The notes beneath the pieces were generated by a model. That model saw only the letters and a list, made by a program, of their open reading frames with translations. It was not told the DNA's origin and did not search any database. This document shows, piece after piece, positions 33,061 to 40,531 of a stretch of 64,000 nt of DNA. Positions within the stretch are counted from its first letter, which is position 1; every line of letters begins with the position of its first letter. Made by a program: the position numbers and the translations under genes. Origin of the DNA: BJHQ01 sp964654285 (GTDB lineage Bacteria; Planctomycetota; UBA11346); assembly GCA_964654285.1 (NCBI GenBank), contig CAZZJC010000009.1:62001-126000 (forward strand), in the 5' to 3' direction.

Positions 33061-34320
33061 TCATGGGGTGGGGGGAAAGATGGCCAGCCTGGATTTCCGA
33101 TAACGGCACCGGCCTGCGATCGCCAAGGCTACCAATCCCGACACCACGGCGATGGCGGCACCGTGCAGCCCCAAAGTTGGCAGAAGCGGGACCAGGAGGG
33201 AAAGACCCAGCATCACGGTCGCGATCGCAATCAGGTTCACCCACAGATATCCGGAATGGTCGCCGATGAACGGCAACGTCGCCGTCCAGCCCGAGTGAAA
33301 CCCGATGAGTGCATAACCAAGTCCGAACCACGGTGCCACCGTCCAGGCCGCAGGCATCGCCCGGCCGGACAGGTGCTCCAATGCCCAGGGTCCGAGCCCG
33401 GCAAGGAGGATGCCGCCGACCAGGCCGATGCAGCGGAAACCAAGGCGGAGATGGCGTTCGCTGCTGGCGAAGGCAGCTGGGTCGCGTTTCGCCGCGGCCT
33501 GGGCCAGACCGGGTCCTCCGGCGAAAAGCACCGCCACCAAGGGCATGGTGCCGAACTGCATCAGCTTGCTGACCGCTCCATAGTCGCCGATGCTGGACGC
33601 CGGGATGCTCGCGAACATGCCCAGCACGATCACATCCAGGTTGTAGGATGCCATCTGGGCGAGATGGGCCGCAGTCGGGGGGGTCAGATTACGCCACAAT
33701 CCCTTTGTCGGAATGATGGAGGCATGCTGGTCGGGCAGGAGACGCAAACCAAGGATCTGAACGAACAGTCCCATCGTGAGGCCGGCTGTCCCAAGAATAG
33801 GGATCTGCCAGGCAGGTGTTTCCGGCCCGATGCAAACAATGGCCAGGGTCAGGAAGGTCCCACCGGTTAACAGGCGCGAGGCGGCCAACCAGCGGGCTCG
33901 TCCCAGACCGACCAGGGCAAAGTCGAGGTTGAGGCCTTGGAGCATGATCACGGGGATGCTTGCCAGCAGGGTCGATCCCAGCTGTCCTGGTCGTAAAATC
34001 GCCATCAGAACCATCGCCAGCGTCGCTGCCCCCACCAGTACGAATCGCACGCGCAGGACAGATTGTATGAGTTTCCAGGTGCATTCTGGATGGGCGGCAA
34101 TGCGTGGAGTCGCGACCAGAGTCATTGCCGCCATCACCACGGAGATCAAGACAGCAGTGATCGCCTGGGCGATGGCATAGTGGCCGAAGACCTCGGCAGG
34201 CAAACGATGAAGGATGACGGAAATGATGAGCAGATTGGCACCGGCGCTGGCCAGATCCCCGCTGACATAGTGTGCCAACATGCCGATGAACGATTTTGCG
34301 CTCAAGATCTGGACTGCCAT
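33061..34320 (-). CDS. Wzx-type polysaccharide flippase
   Basis: A 419-residue membrane protein with about 12 helices in the polysaccharide-exporter (MATE-like) pattern. It starts GMLAHYVSGDLASAGANLLI and has QMASYNLDVIVLGMF and GAVSKLMQFGTMPLV in the middle. It is expected to flip lipid-linked oligosaccharide across the inner membrane. It overlaps the upstream reductase by 19 bases. G+C is lower here than in rfbFGH. Confidence 0.82.
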   Translation of the reverse strand: MAVQILSAKSFIGMLAHYVSGDLASAGANLLIISVILHRLPAEVFGHYAIAQAITAVLISVVMAAMTLVATPRIAAHPECTWKLIQSVLRVRFVLVGAATLAMVLMAILRPGQLGSTLLASIPVIMLQGLNLDFALVGLGRARWLAASRLLTGGTFLTLAIVCIGPETPAWQIPILGTAGLTMGLFVQILGLRLLPDQHASIIPTKGLWRNLTPPTAAHLAQMASYNLDVIVLGMFASIPASSIGDYGAVSKLMQFGTMPLVAVLFAGGPGLAQAAAKRDPAAFASSERHLRLGFRCIGLVGGILLAGLGPWALEHLSGRAMPAAWTVAPWFGLGYALIGFHSGWTATLPFIGDHSGYLWVNLIAIATVMLGLSLLVPLLPTLGLHGAAIAVVSGLVALAIAGRCRYRKSRLAIFPPTP

Positions 34321-35171
34321 AGCCGCTCCAATGCGGCATCAATGTCCAACATTTTTCGACCAAGAACAGATTCTGCTACTGTCGAGTCCATACCGGCATT
34401 GAGCGGACGTGCGGCTGGCTGTGCCAGCGCCGCAGTCTCGACCGGAACGACAAGTCGCGCATCAAGGCCGAATCGTTGCGCGACCCGGATTGCAAACGTG
34501 GCCCGGAGGCTGCGCTCCGAACCGGCAAGATGGAGCAGACCGAAAGTGTTGCGTTCGACCAAGTCCCATGTCCCTGCAACTAGATCGTCGACCAGCGTGG
34601 GGCTTCCCATCTGATCGTTGGGAACCGTCAGTTGCTCACCCCGAGAGAGTGTGGAGATGAGTCGGGCGACGAAATTTTTCCCCTGGCGTTCCCAACCGAA
34701 GACCACGGTGATTCGCAAAATGAGCGCCAGATGAGGCATGATGTCTCGGATCATGCGTTCGGCCAACAACTTCTGGCGTCCATATGCTTGAAGCGGGTTG
34801 GGGGCGTCGGTTTCACGGTATGGCCCGTGTTTGCCATCGAAGACGTAGTCTGACGAGAAGAACACCAGGCGGCAGCCGGCCTCGGAGCATGCTGCGGCGA
34901 CATTGGCCGGCCCGTCGGCGTTTATCCGCGCGCTCTTCGTCGGTTCCAGCTCACAGCCATCGACATTCGGGTTGGCGGCAGGGAGCAAGACGACATCGGG
35001 TTGCACGGAGGCGATCACCGAGGCGACCTGATCGGGCACGACGATGTCGCACGACAGCAAACCGTCTCCGCCGAGTCGGGTTGCACCCACCACCGTGTGC
35101 CCGCGCCGAAGACCTTCGTTGACCAGGTGCGAGCCAACGAAACCGCGAGCCCCAATCACCAGCGCCCGCAT
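34302..35171 (-). CDS. NAD(P)-dependent 4-ketosugar reductase, RmlD/AscF-like
   Basis: A 289-residue SDR-type reductase. The nucleotide-binding motif is VIGARGFVGSHLVNEGLRRG; VVLLPAANPNVDGCELEP and the catalytic FFSSDYVFDGKHGPY with YGRQKLLAERMI (YxxxK) match the RmlD group, which reduces a 4-keto deoxysugar nucleotide. With RfbF, RfbG and RfbH in the same operon the substrate is more likely a CDP-linked 3,6-dideoxy-4-ketohexose than dTDP-ketorhamnose; this is inference from context. The stop of the reductase overlaps the flippase start. Confidence 0.82.
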   Translation of the reverse strand: MRALVIGARGFVGSHLVNEGLRRGHTVVGATRLGGDGLLSCDIVVPDQVASVIASVQPDVVLLPAANPNVDGCELEPTKSARINADGPANVAAACSEAGCRLVFFSSDYVFDGKHGPYRETDAPNPLQAYGRQKLLAERMIRDIMPHLALILRITVVFGWERQGKNFVARLISTLSRGEQLTVPNDQMGSPTLVDDLVAGTWDLVERNTFGLLHLAGSERSLRATFAIRVAQRFGLDARLVVPVETAALAQPAARPLNAGMDSTVAESVLGRKMLDIDAALERLWQSRS

Positions 35172-35731
35172 TAGTGATTCCAGATGAATGGGGTCTGGAA
35201 GTCCGCCAGTGCCGGCAATGCCGCATCGCGTGGGCTGACCAATGGATCCGCCACCTCCCAATTGATCCCGCAGGAGTCCCAGCGAATGCCCGCATCGTGG
35301 GACGGACTGTGGCCGCTGCCGACCAGATACAGCAGGCAACAGTCATCGGTCAGTGCCGCGAAACCGTGCGCGAATCCGGCCGGTAGCCAGTAGGCGTTGC
35401 CACGCTCGTGATCCAGGATGATGGCATGGTGCCGACCGAAGGTCGGCGATCCTCGGCGCAGATCGACGGCGACATCCTGGGCTGAACCGGCCAGACAGGT
35501 CACCAGCTTGCCGTGCTCGGCCGGGGGCACCTGGAAGTGCAGACCGCGCACCACCCCGCGCCGACTGGTCGAATGGAAGCATTCCGCCGGAGTGAAATCG
35601 ATGCCCAGTTCGCAGAAGGCGGCATGATTGAAAACCTTGACGAATCGACCCCGATCATCGCTCCGGATTTTCGGAACCAACTCGCAGCATCCCGGCAACG
35701 GCGTGTCGAAAGGGGTCAAGGCCTGTGTCAT
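35171..35731 (-). CDS. RmlC-like ketosugar-nucleotide epimerase
   Basis: A 186-residue cupin of the dTDP-4-dehydrorhamnose 3,5-epimerase family. Signatures: DDRGRFVKVFNHAAF, STSRRGVVRGLHFQVPP (catalytic-His region), DVAVDLRRGSPTFGRHH, YWLPAGFAHGFAAL and the end GIRWDSCGINW. The family also contains AscE-type enzymes that invert C5 of CDP-3,6-dideoxy-4-ketohexose. Placement between rfbH and the reductase favours that role over a rhamnose role, since no rmlA or rmlB is present. Its ATG overlaps the rfbH stop, and its stop overlaps the reductase ATG. Confidence 0.85.
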   Translation of the reverse strand: MTQALTPFDTPLPGCCELVPKIRSDDRGRFVKVFNHAAFCELGIDFTPAECFHSTSRRGVVRGLHFQVPPAEHGKLVTCLAGSAQDVAVDLRRGSPTFGRHHAIILDHERGNAYWLPAGFAHGFAALTDDCCLLYLVGSGHSPSHDAGIRWDSCGINWEVADPLVSPRDAALPALADFQTPFIWNH

Positions 35732-37134
35732 CGGCGCTCCGCCACGAACCTTGATACCGTAGCAGCGATGTAGGCCAGCCGCTCGTGGTCGAGTCCGGGA
35801 TAGGTGCCGACGAATATCGCATCGTTCATGATGCGATCGGCGCCGGTAAGATCGCCGACGATTCGGAATGGTTCGGGCAGGCCCTGGGCGGCGGCCTCCC
35901 GCTTGAGGTCGACGAAGGCCGGCTGGCGCACCAGATTGCCGCCGAACAGCATGCGGTTGCCAATCTTCGCCGCATCGAGCGCCCGCGCGAGATCGGTGCG
36001 GCGGAAGCGGGCCGCAGGTTTGACCAGGATCATGAAGCCGAACCACGAGGGTTCGACCACCGGCACCCCCGCCGCCCAGGTGAAGCCAGCGGTGGACCAG
36101 GCGGTGGCGTGGGTCGGCAAGGTGAAGTCGAACACATCCCCCAGGCCGGCGAGTTCGCGGCGGAGGAACTCCCAGTTGTCGCGCCGGGCCTGGATAAAGC
36201 GCGGCAGCTTCTTCAGCTGCTGGCGCCCGATCGCGGCCTGGGGATCCAACGGTTTGAGATTGTAGCCGAGATGGCTGTAGATGTATTTGTGATCGTAGCC
36301 CTCGGGCAGTTCGCCGAGCTTCCAGCCGAAGCGCTTCTTGCAGGTGTCATCCTTGCCGGACGGGCACCAGCAGTCGCGGCCCCAGTCGCGGAAGGATTCG
36401 ACCAGCACCTTCAGCCGCGCCTCGCGCACCACGTTGACGGCACCACCTTCGCCCAGGGTGAGGTGATGCGGCGGATAGAACGACTGGGTCGACAGGTCGC
36501 CAAAGGTGCCGGTCGCCTTGCCATCGTAGCGGCTGCCCAGCGCATCGCAGTTGTCCTCGACCAGCCACAGGCCATGGCGGTGACAGAAATCGGTGACGGC
36601 GGCGAGATCAAAGGGATTTCCGAGGGTATGCGCGGTCATCACCGCCTTGGTCTTGCCGGCGACGAAGGCCGATTCCAGCCGGTCGACCCGGATGTTTCCG
36701 GTCACCGGATCGTTGTCGACGAACACCGGCACCGCGCCGAGCTGCACGATCGGGGTCACTGTGGTCGGAAATCCAGCCGCGCAGGTGATGACCTCGTCGC
36801 CGCGCCGGATCGCTCGTTCCTTGAGCTTCGGTGACGTGAGGGCGGCAAGCGCCACTAGGTTCGCCGAGGATCCGCTGTTGACCAGGATTGACGATTTCAC
36901 CCCCAGCACCTGGGCGAACTCCCGTTCGAAGGCGTCGCCTTCCGGCCCCAGCGTCAGCCAGAAATCGAGCATGCTGCCGACCCCGGCGGCGACTTCATCG
37001 CTGTCGTAGACCCGGCCGGCATAGGGCACGGTGGTCTGGCCCGGGACGAAGGACTTCGGCGCATCACGCAGGGCGACCAGCTCGCGCACCTTGGCCAGGA
37101 TCTCGTTTTTCAGCTCAGCGACGCGGTCGCTCAT
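35728..37134 (-). CDS. rfbH: CDP-4-keto-6-deoxyglucose 3-dehydrase (E1)
   Basis: A 468-residue PMP/iron-sulfur enzyme that removes the C3 hydroxyl of CDP-4-keto-6-deoxy-D-glucose. The aminotransferase-fold lysine is replaced by histidine in SFYPPHHLTLGEGGAV, the hallmark of dehydrases. The 2Fe-2S cysteines are visible in RDCWCPSGKDDTCKKRFGW. Other blocks: ILVNSGSSANLVALAAL, DEVITCAAGFPTTVTPI, YSHLGYNLKPLDPQAAIGR and GNRMLFGGNLVRQPAF. The enzyme normally needs an NADH-dependent reductase (E3, ddhD/ascD), which is not in this window. Overlapping ATGA junctions join it to rfbG and to the epimerase. Confidence 0.95.
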   Translation of the reverse strand: MSDRVAELKNEILAKVRELVALRDAPKSFVPGQTTVPYAGRVYDSDEVAAGVGSMLDFWLTLGPEGDAFEREFAQVLGVKSSILVNSGSSANLVALAALTSPKLKERAIRRGDEVITCAAGFPTTVTPIVQLGAVPVFVDNDPVTGNIRVDRLESAFVAGKTKAVMTAHTLGNPFDLAAVTDFCHRHGLWLVEDNCDALGSRYDGKATGTFGDLSTQSFYPPHHLTLGEGGAVNVVREARLKVLVESFRDWGRDCWCPSGKDDTCKKRFGWKLGELPEGYDHKYIYSHLGYNLKPLDPQAAIGRQQLKKLPRFIQARRDNWEFLRRELAGLGDVFDFTLPTHATAWSTAGFTWAAGVPVVEPSWFGFMILVKPAARFRRTDLARALDAAKIGNRMLFGGNLVRQPAFVDLKREAAAQGLPEPFRIVGDLTGADRIMNDAIFVGTYPGLDHERLAYIAATVSRFVAERR

Positions 37135-38252
37135 GCGATGACTCCAAGATTCGGACTGGCCGGTGCTGCGCCGGCATGACGTGGCGAATAACCCGCAGCA
37201 CAGAATGCGGCGAGATCGGCGTCGACCAGCACGCGCGCGTCCGCCCCGGCGGCCAGATCGCGGTACCAGCGCGCGGTGCGCGCGGCGGTCTCGGCCACGT
37301 TCCAGCGGCCGCGCCAGCCCAGGCGGGCGGCGGCCTTGCTGGCATCGAGCTTGAGCAGGCCGGCCTCGTGCGGTTGCTGCGGGTTCGCGGCGATCTCGAC
37401 CGATCCCCTGCCCCAGGCCGCGATCAGGAGGCGGGCGAGTTCGGCCACCGTGGTCACGGACGCATCGGATGGGCCGAGGTTCCAGGCCTCCGCGAAGCGG
37501 TCGCCGTCGGATTGAAGCAGGCGGTCAGCCAGCGTGAGGTAACCCGACAGCGGTTCGAGCACATGCTGCCACGGCCGCGTCGCGTCGGGATTGCGCAGGC
37601 GCAGCGGCTGCCCGGCCTGGATGGCGAGGACGAAATCGGTGACGATCCGATCCGCCGACCAGTCGCCGCCGCCGATGACGTTGCCGGCGCGGGCGCTGGC
37701 GAGGCGCGCTCCGCCCGGGAACGACCGGCGCCAGCTCGCGACCGCGAGCTCGGCCGCGCCCTTCGACGAGCTGTACGGATCGTGGCCGCCCATCGCCTCG
37801 TCCTCGCGGTAGCCCCACAGCCATTCGCGGTTCTCGTAGCACTTGTCCGAGGTCACCACCACGCAGGCGCGCACGGAAGCGCAGGCCCGTACCGCCTCCA
37901 GCACGTTCACCGTGCCCAGCACATTCGTCTCCCAGGTCTGGCGCGGTTCGCGGTAGCTTTTCCGCACCAGCGGCTGGGCTGCGAGGTGCAGCACGACCTC
38001 GGGCCGGAAGGCGGTGATCGCGGCGGCGAGGCGGCCGGCATCGCGCACGTCAGCTTCGATGTGGCGCAACCGCGCAGCGAGCCCGAGCAGGTTGAACAGC
38101 GCCGGCGTGGTGTCGGGCGCGAGGGCATAGCCCGCGACCTCGGCGCCCTCGGCGAGCAGCCAGTGGCTGAGCCAGGAACCCTTGAACCCGGTGTGGCCGG
38201 TGACCAGCACGCGCCGGCCGGTCCAGGTGCCGATGGGTGCCGGGCTCACCAT
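37131..38252 (-). CDS. rfbG: CDP-glucose 4,6-dehydratase
   Basis: A 373-residue SDR dehydratase making CDP-4-keto-6-deoxyglucose. Motifs: VLVTGHTGFKGSWLSHWLL (NAD site), VLHLAAQPLVRKSY, VVVTSDKCYENREWLWGY and DPYSSSKGAAELAV (catalytic Tyr/Lys), RAGNVIGGGDWSADRIV, and RPWQHVLEPLSGYL. These are diagnostic for RfbG. The start ATG is set by homology and overlaps the rfbF stop by 7 bases. Confidence 0.95.
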   Translation of the reverse strand: MVSPAPIGTWTGRRVLVTGHTGFKGSWLSHWLLAEGAEVAGYALAPDTTPALFNLLGLAARLRHIEADVRDAGRLAAAITAFRPEVVLHLAAQPLVRKSYREPRQTWETNVLGTVNVLEAVRACASVRACVVVTSDKCYENREWLWGYREDEAMGGHDPYSSSKGAAELAVASWRRSFPGGARLASARAGNVIGGGDWSADRIVTDFVLAIQAGQPLRLRNPDATRPWQHVLEPLSGYLTLADRLLQSDGDRFAEAWNLGPSDASVTTVAELARLLIAAWGRGSVEIAANPQQPHEAGLLKLDASKAAARLGWRGRWNVAETAARTARWYRDLAAGADARVLVDADLAAFCAAGYSPRHAGAAPASPNLGVIA

Positions 38253-39061
38253 CGCGTCGTCCACGGGGCCTTGCCGCCGGCCCAGAGCTGGTTCAGCAGC
38301 TGGTATTCGCGCAGGGTGTCCATGCACTGCCAGAAGCCGTGGTGGACATAGGCCGCCATGCCGCCGTCGCGCGTCGCGGCGCGCATCGGTTCCTGCTCCA
38401 GGACCAGGTTTTCATCATCCTTGAGGTAGCGCGTGACGAAATCGCGTTCGACCACCATGTAGCCGCCGTTGATCAGTCCCGCCTCGGTCTGCGGCTTCTC
38501 ATGGAAGCCGGTGACCGTGTCGCCATCCAGGTGCAGCTCGCCGAAGCGGCTGGCGGGATGCACGGCGGTGACGGTGATGGTCTTGCCGGCGGCCTGGTGC
38601 CGGGCGCTGAGCGCCGCCAGATCGATGTCGGCCACCCCGTCCCCGTAGGTCAGGAAGAAGCGCCGGTCGTCCGGGCGCAGGTGGCGGGACGCGCGCGCGA
38701 CGCGGCATCCGGTCATCGCCCGTTCACCGGTGTCGGCGAGCACCACCTCCCAGTCCTCCTCGGCATGGCTGCCGTGGTAGGTGACGCCGCCGTGCGGGCC
38801 CAGCTTCACGGTCAGGTCGCAGGCGTGCGAGCGGTAGTTCAGGAAGTAGTCGATGATCGTCTCGCGCTTGTACCCCAGGCAGAGGATGAAGCGCCGCACG
38901 CCGAAGGCCGCGTACGTCTTCATGATGTGCCAGAGGATCGGCTGGCTGCCGACCGGCACCATCGGCTTGGGCAGCACCTCGCTGACATCGCGCAGGCGGG
39001 TGCCTTGGCCACCGCAGAGGATCATCGCGGGTGGAACGTCATCGCGGCGGTCGAGCGCCAT
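38246..39061 (-). CDS. rfbF: Glucose-1-phosphate cytidylyltransferase
   Basis: A 271-residue nucleotidyltransferase that makes CDP-glucose from CTP and glucose 1-phosphate, the first step of CDP-dideoxyhexose synthesis. The N-terminal loop AMILCGGQGTRLRDVSEVLPKPM is typical (as AMILCGGQGTRLR, then LPKPMVPVG). ILCLGYKRETIIDYFLNY, FLTYGDGVADIDL and FWQCMDTLREYQLLNQLW complete the match. The ribosome site AGGAGG lies upstream of the ATG. First gene of the polysaccharide operon; its promoter should lie in the 161-base divergent gap (39062-39222), where I see no clear consensus. Confidence 0.95.
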   Translation of the reverse strand: MALDRRDDVPPAMILCGGQGTRLRDVSEVLPKPMVPVGSQPILWHIMKTYAAFGVRRFILCLGYKRETIIDYFLNYRSHACDLTVKLGPHGGVTYHGSHAEEDWEVVLADTGERAMTGCRVARASRHLRPDDRRFFLTYGDGVADIDLAALSARHQAAGKTITVTAVHPASRFGELHLDGDTVTGFHEKPQTEAGLINGGYMVVERDFVTRYLKDDENLVLEQEPMRAATRDGGMAAYVHHGFWQCMDTLREYQLLNQLWAGGKAPWTTRW

Positions 39062-39222
39062 GCAGCCTCCTGTGGCGCGGCATCCTGGGGGAATCGCTGC
39101 GGGGGGAAAGAGGGGATGGGACCGTGAATCGGACCGGGCGGGACACCTGCGGCATCGACGGCTCGCCGGGGTCTTGTGGCCCGACCGGTCCAGGTAGCGT
39201 GCGGCCGAACCACGGAGCAGGC

Positions 39223-40230
39223 ATGGAACTCAAGCGTTACGCCCAGAACCCCATCGTCTGGCCCGGCGGGCAGTGGTGGCGCCGCATCGCCACCTTCAAT
39301 CCTGGCGTGATCATCGACGACGACGGCACCTTCTACATGATCGAACGGGCAGTGGCGAGCCTGGCGCCGCTCTACAGTCATTTCGGTCTGCTGCGCAGCC
39401 GCGACGGCTTCCACTTCGAGCACGTCGTGCAGGAACCGGTGATGAGCGCGGCCGATTTCGGCACCCCGCGCGGCACGGTCGAGGATCCGCGCATGGTGAA
39501 GATCGGCGGGGTCTTCTACATGACCTACGTCCACCGCAATTACGCCTCGTCCTGCTTCCCCAACGGACGTGGGATCCCGAACTACCACAACCCGCCCGAC
39601 CTGCCGCCCGGCGAGGAGAACAACTACCGGTCCGGCATCGCCACCTCGACCGACCTGATCCGCTGGACGGACCTGGGCCGGGTGACGCCGCCCGATGTCG
39701 ACGACCGCGACTGCATCCTCTTCCCCGAGAAGATCGGCGGCCGTTTCGCCATGCTGCGCCGGCCGCAGCGCTATTCCGGCCCGCAATTCGGCGGCGTCGC
39801 CAAGCCCAGCATCTGGATCTCGTACAGCGACGACCTGAAGACCTGGGATGAGCCGAAGCTGGTCGCGACCGTCGAGCAGGAATGGGAAGGCGTGAAGGTC
39901 GGCGCGGGCGCCACGCCGCTCCGCACCGAGGCCGGCTGGCTGCTCATCTACCATGGCGTCGACACCAGGGCCAACTACCGCACCGGCATGATGCTCCTCG
40001 ATCTGAAGGATCCGTCGAAGATCGTCGCGCGCAGCCCCCATCCGATCTTCGCCCCTGAGGCCTACTACGAAAAGGTCGGCCTGATCATCCCCAACGTGGT
40101 GTTCCCCTCGGCCAATGTCGTGCATCAGGGCATCGTGTACGTCTATTACGGCGCCTGCGATTCCTGCATCGCGGTGGCGACCTGCCCGCTCAGCGAGATG
40201 CTGGCCGAGGTCCTGAAATACCGGCGGTGA
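39223..40230 (+). CDS. GH130-like glycoside phosphorylase/hydrolase
   Basis: A 335-residue five-bladed beta-propeller enzyme of the GH130 (beta-mannoside phosphorylase) type. Blocks: NPIVWPGGQWWRRIATFNPG, YMIERAVAS, HFGLLRSRDGFHFE, GTVEDPRMVKIGGVFYMTY (the conserved ED site), PEKIGGRFAMLRRPQ, WISYSDDLKTWDEP, GAGATPLRTEAGWLLIYHGV and YVYYGACDSCIAVA. Known members act on mannose-containing oligosaccharides; the acceptor here cannot be read from sequence. A weak GGAG precedes the ATG. The gene is divergent from rfbF. Confidence 0.88.
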   Translation: MELKRYAQNPIVWPGGQWWRRIATFNPGVIIDDDGTFYMIERAVASLAPLYSHFGLLRSRDGFHFEHVVQEPVMSAADFGTPRGTVEDPRMVKIGGVFYMTYVHRNYASSCFPNGRGIPNYHNPPDLPPGEENNYRSGIATSTDLIRWTDLGRVTPPDVDDRDCILFPEKIGGRFAMLRRPQRYSGPQFGGVAKPSIWISYSDDLKTWDEPKLVATVEQEWEGVKVGAGATPLRTEAGWLLIYHGVDTRANYRTGMMLLDLKDPSKIVARSPHPIFAPEAYYEKVGLIIPNVVFPSANVVHQGIVYVYYGACDSCIAVATCPLSEMLAEVLKYRR

Positions 40231-40237
40231 ACCCGCC

Positions 40238-40261
40238 TGGGAGCGCGCCGCTCTGCGGCGC
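40238..40261 (+). repeat. Dispersed CTGGGAGC palindrome, covarying copy
   Basis: CTGGGAGC is followed by the perfect 7-bp stem GCGCCGC/GCGGCGC around a TCT loop (40245-40261), eight bases after the GH130-like stop. Compared with the 23.1-kb copy, the stem sequence differs but pairing and the TCT loop are kept. Confidence 0.65.
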
Positions 40262-40269
40262 ATTCAGCT

Positions 40270-40432
40270 CTGGCCATTCGGTTCCAACCCCACGGAAACC
40301 CTGGTAAGACGCTTCTCGCCATTCCCCGGGTTGAAACCGGTTGGAATCCCAGGTTAAATCTCCGCTCCAGTCGTCCCTACGGGACTGTTCTCGCCACGCT
40401 CGCCATTCACGGGGTTTCAACCCCGGGAAGAG
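40270..40432. repeat. Second intergenic repeat cluster before the macroglobulin gene
   Basis: The 301-base gap contains TCGCCATTCCCCGGGTTGAA (from 40316) and a second copy TCGCCATTCACGGGGTTTCA (from 40400). A related inverted element is at 40271-40295 (GGTTCCAACCCC against GGTTGGAATCCC). The palindrome GTCCC-TAC-GGGAC lies at 40373-40385. I see no promoter with confidence in the remainder (40433-40531). Confidence 0.55.
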
Positions 40433-40531
40433 AGAACCGGTCCCGAGCGGGTCTCTTGCGGCAAGCGCAGCCGGGATAGCGTCGGCGGCAATCCCCCATC
40501 GCTGCCGGTTGCCACCCCGCCTGAGGTCCAC

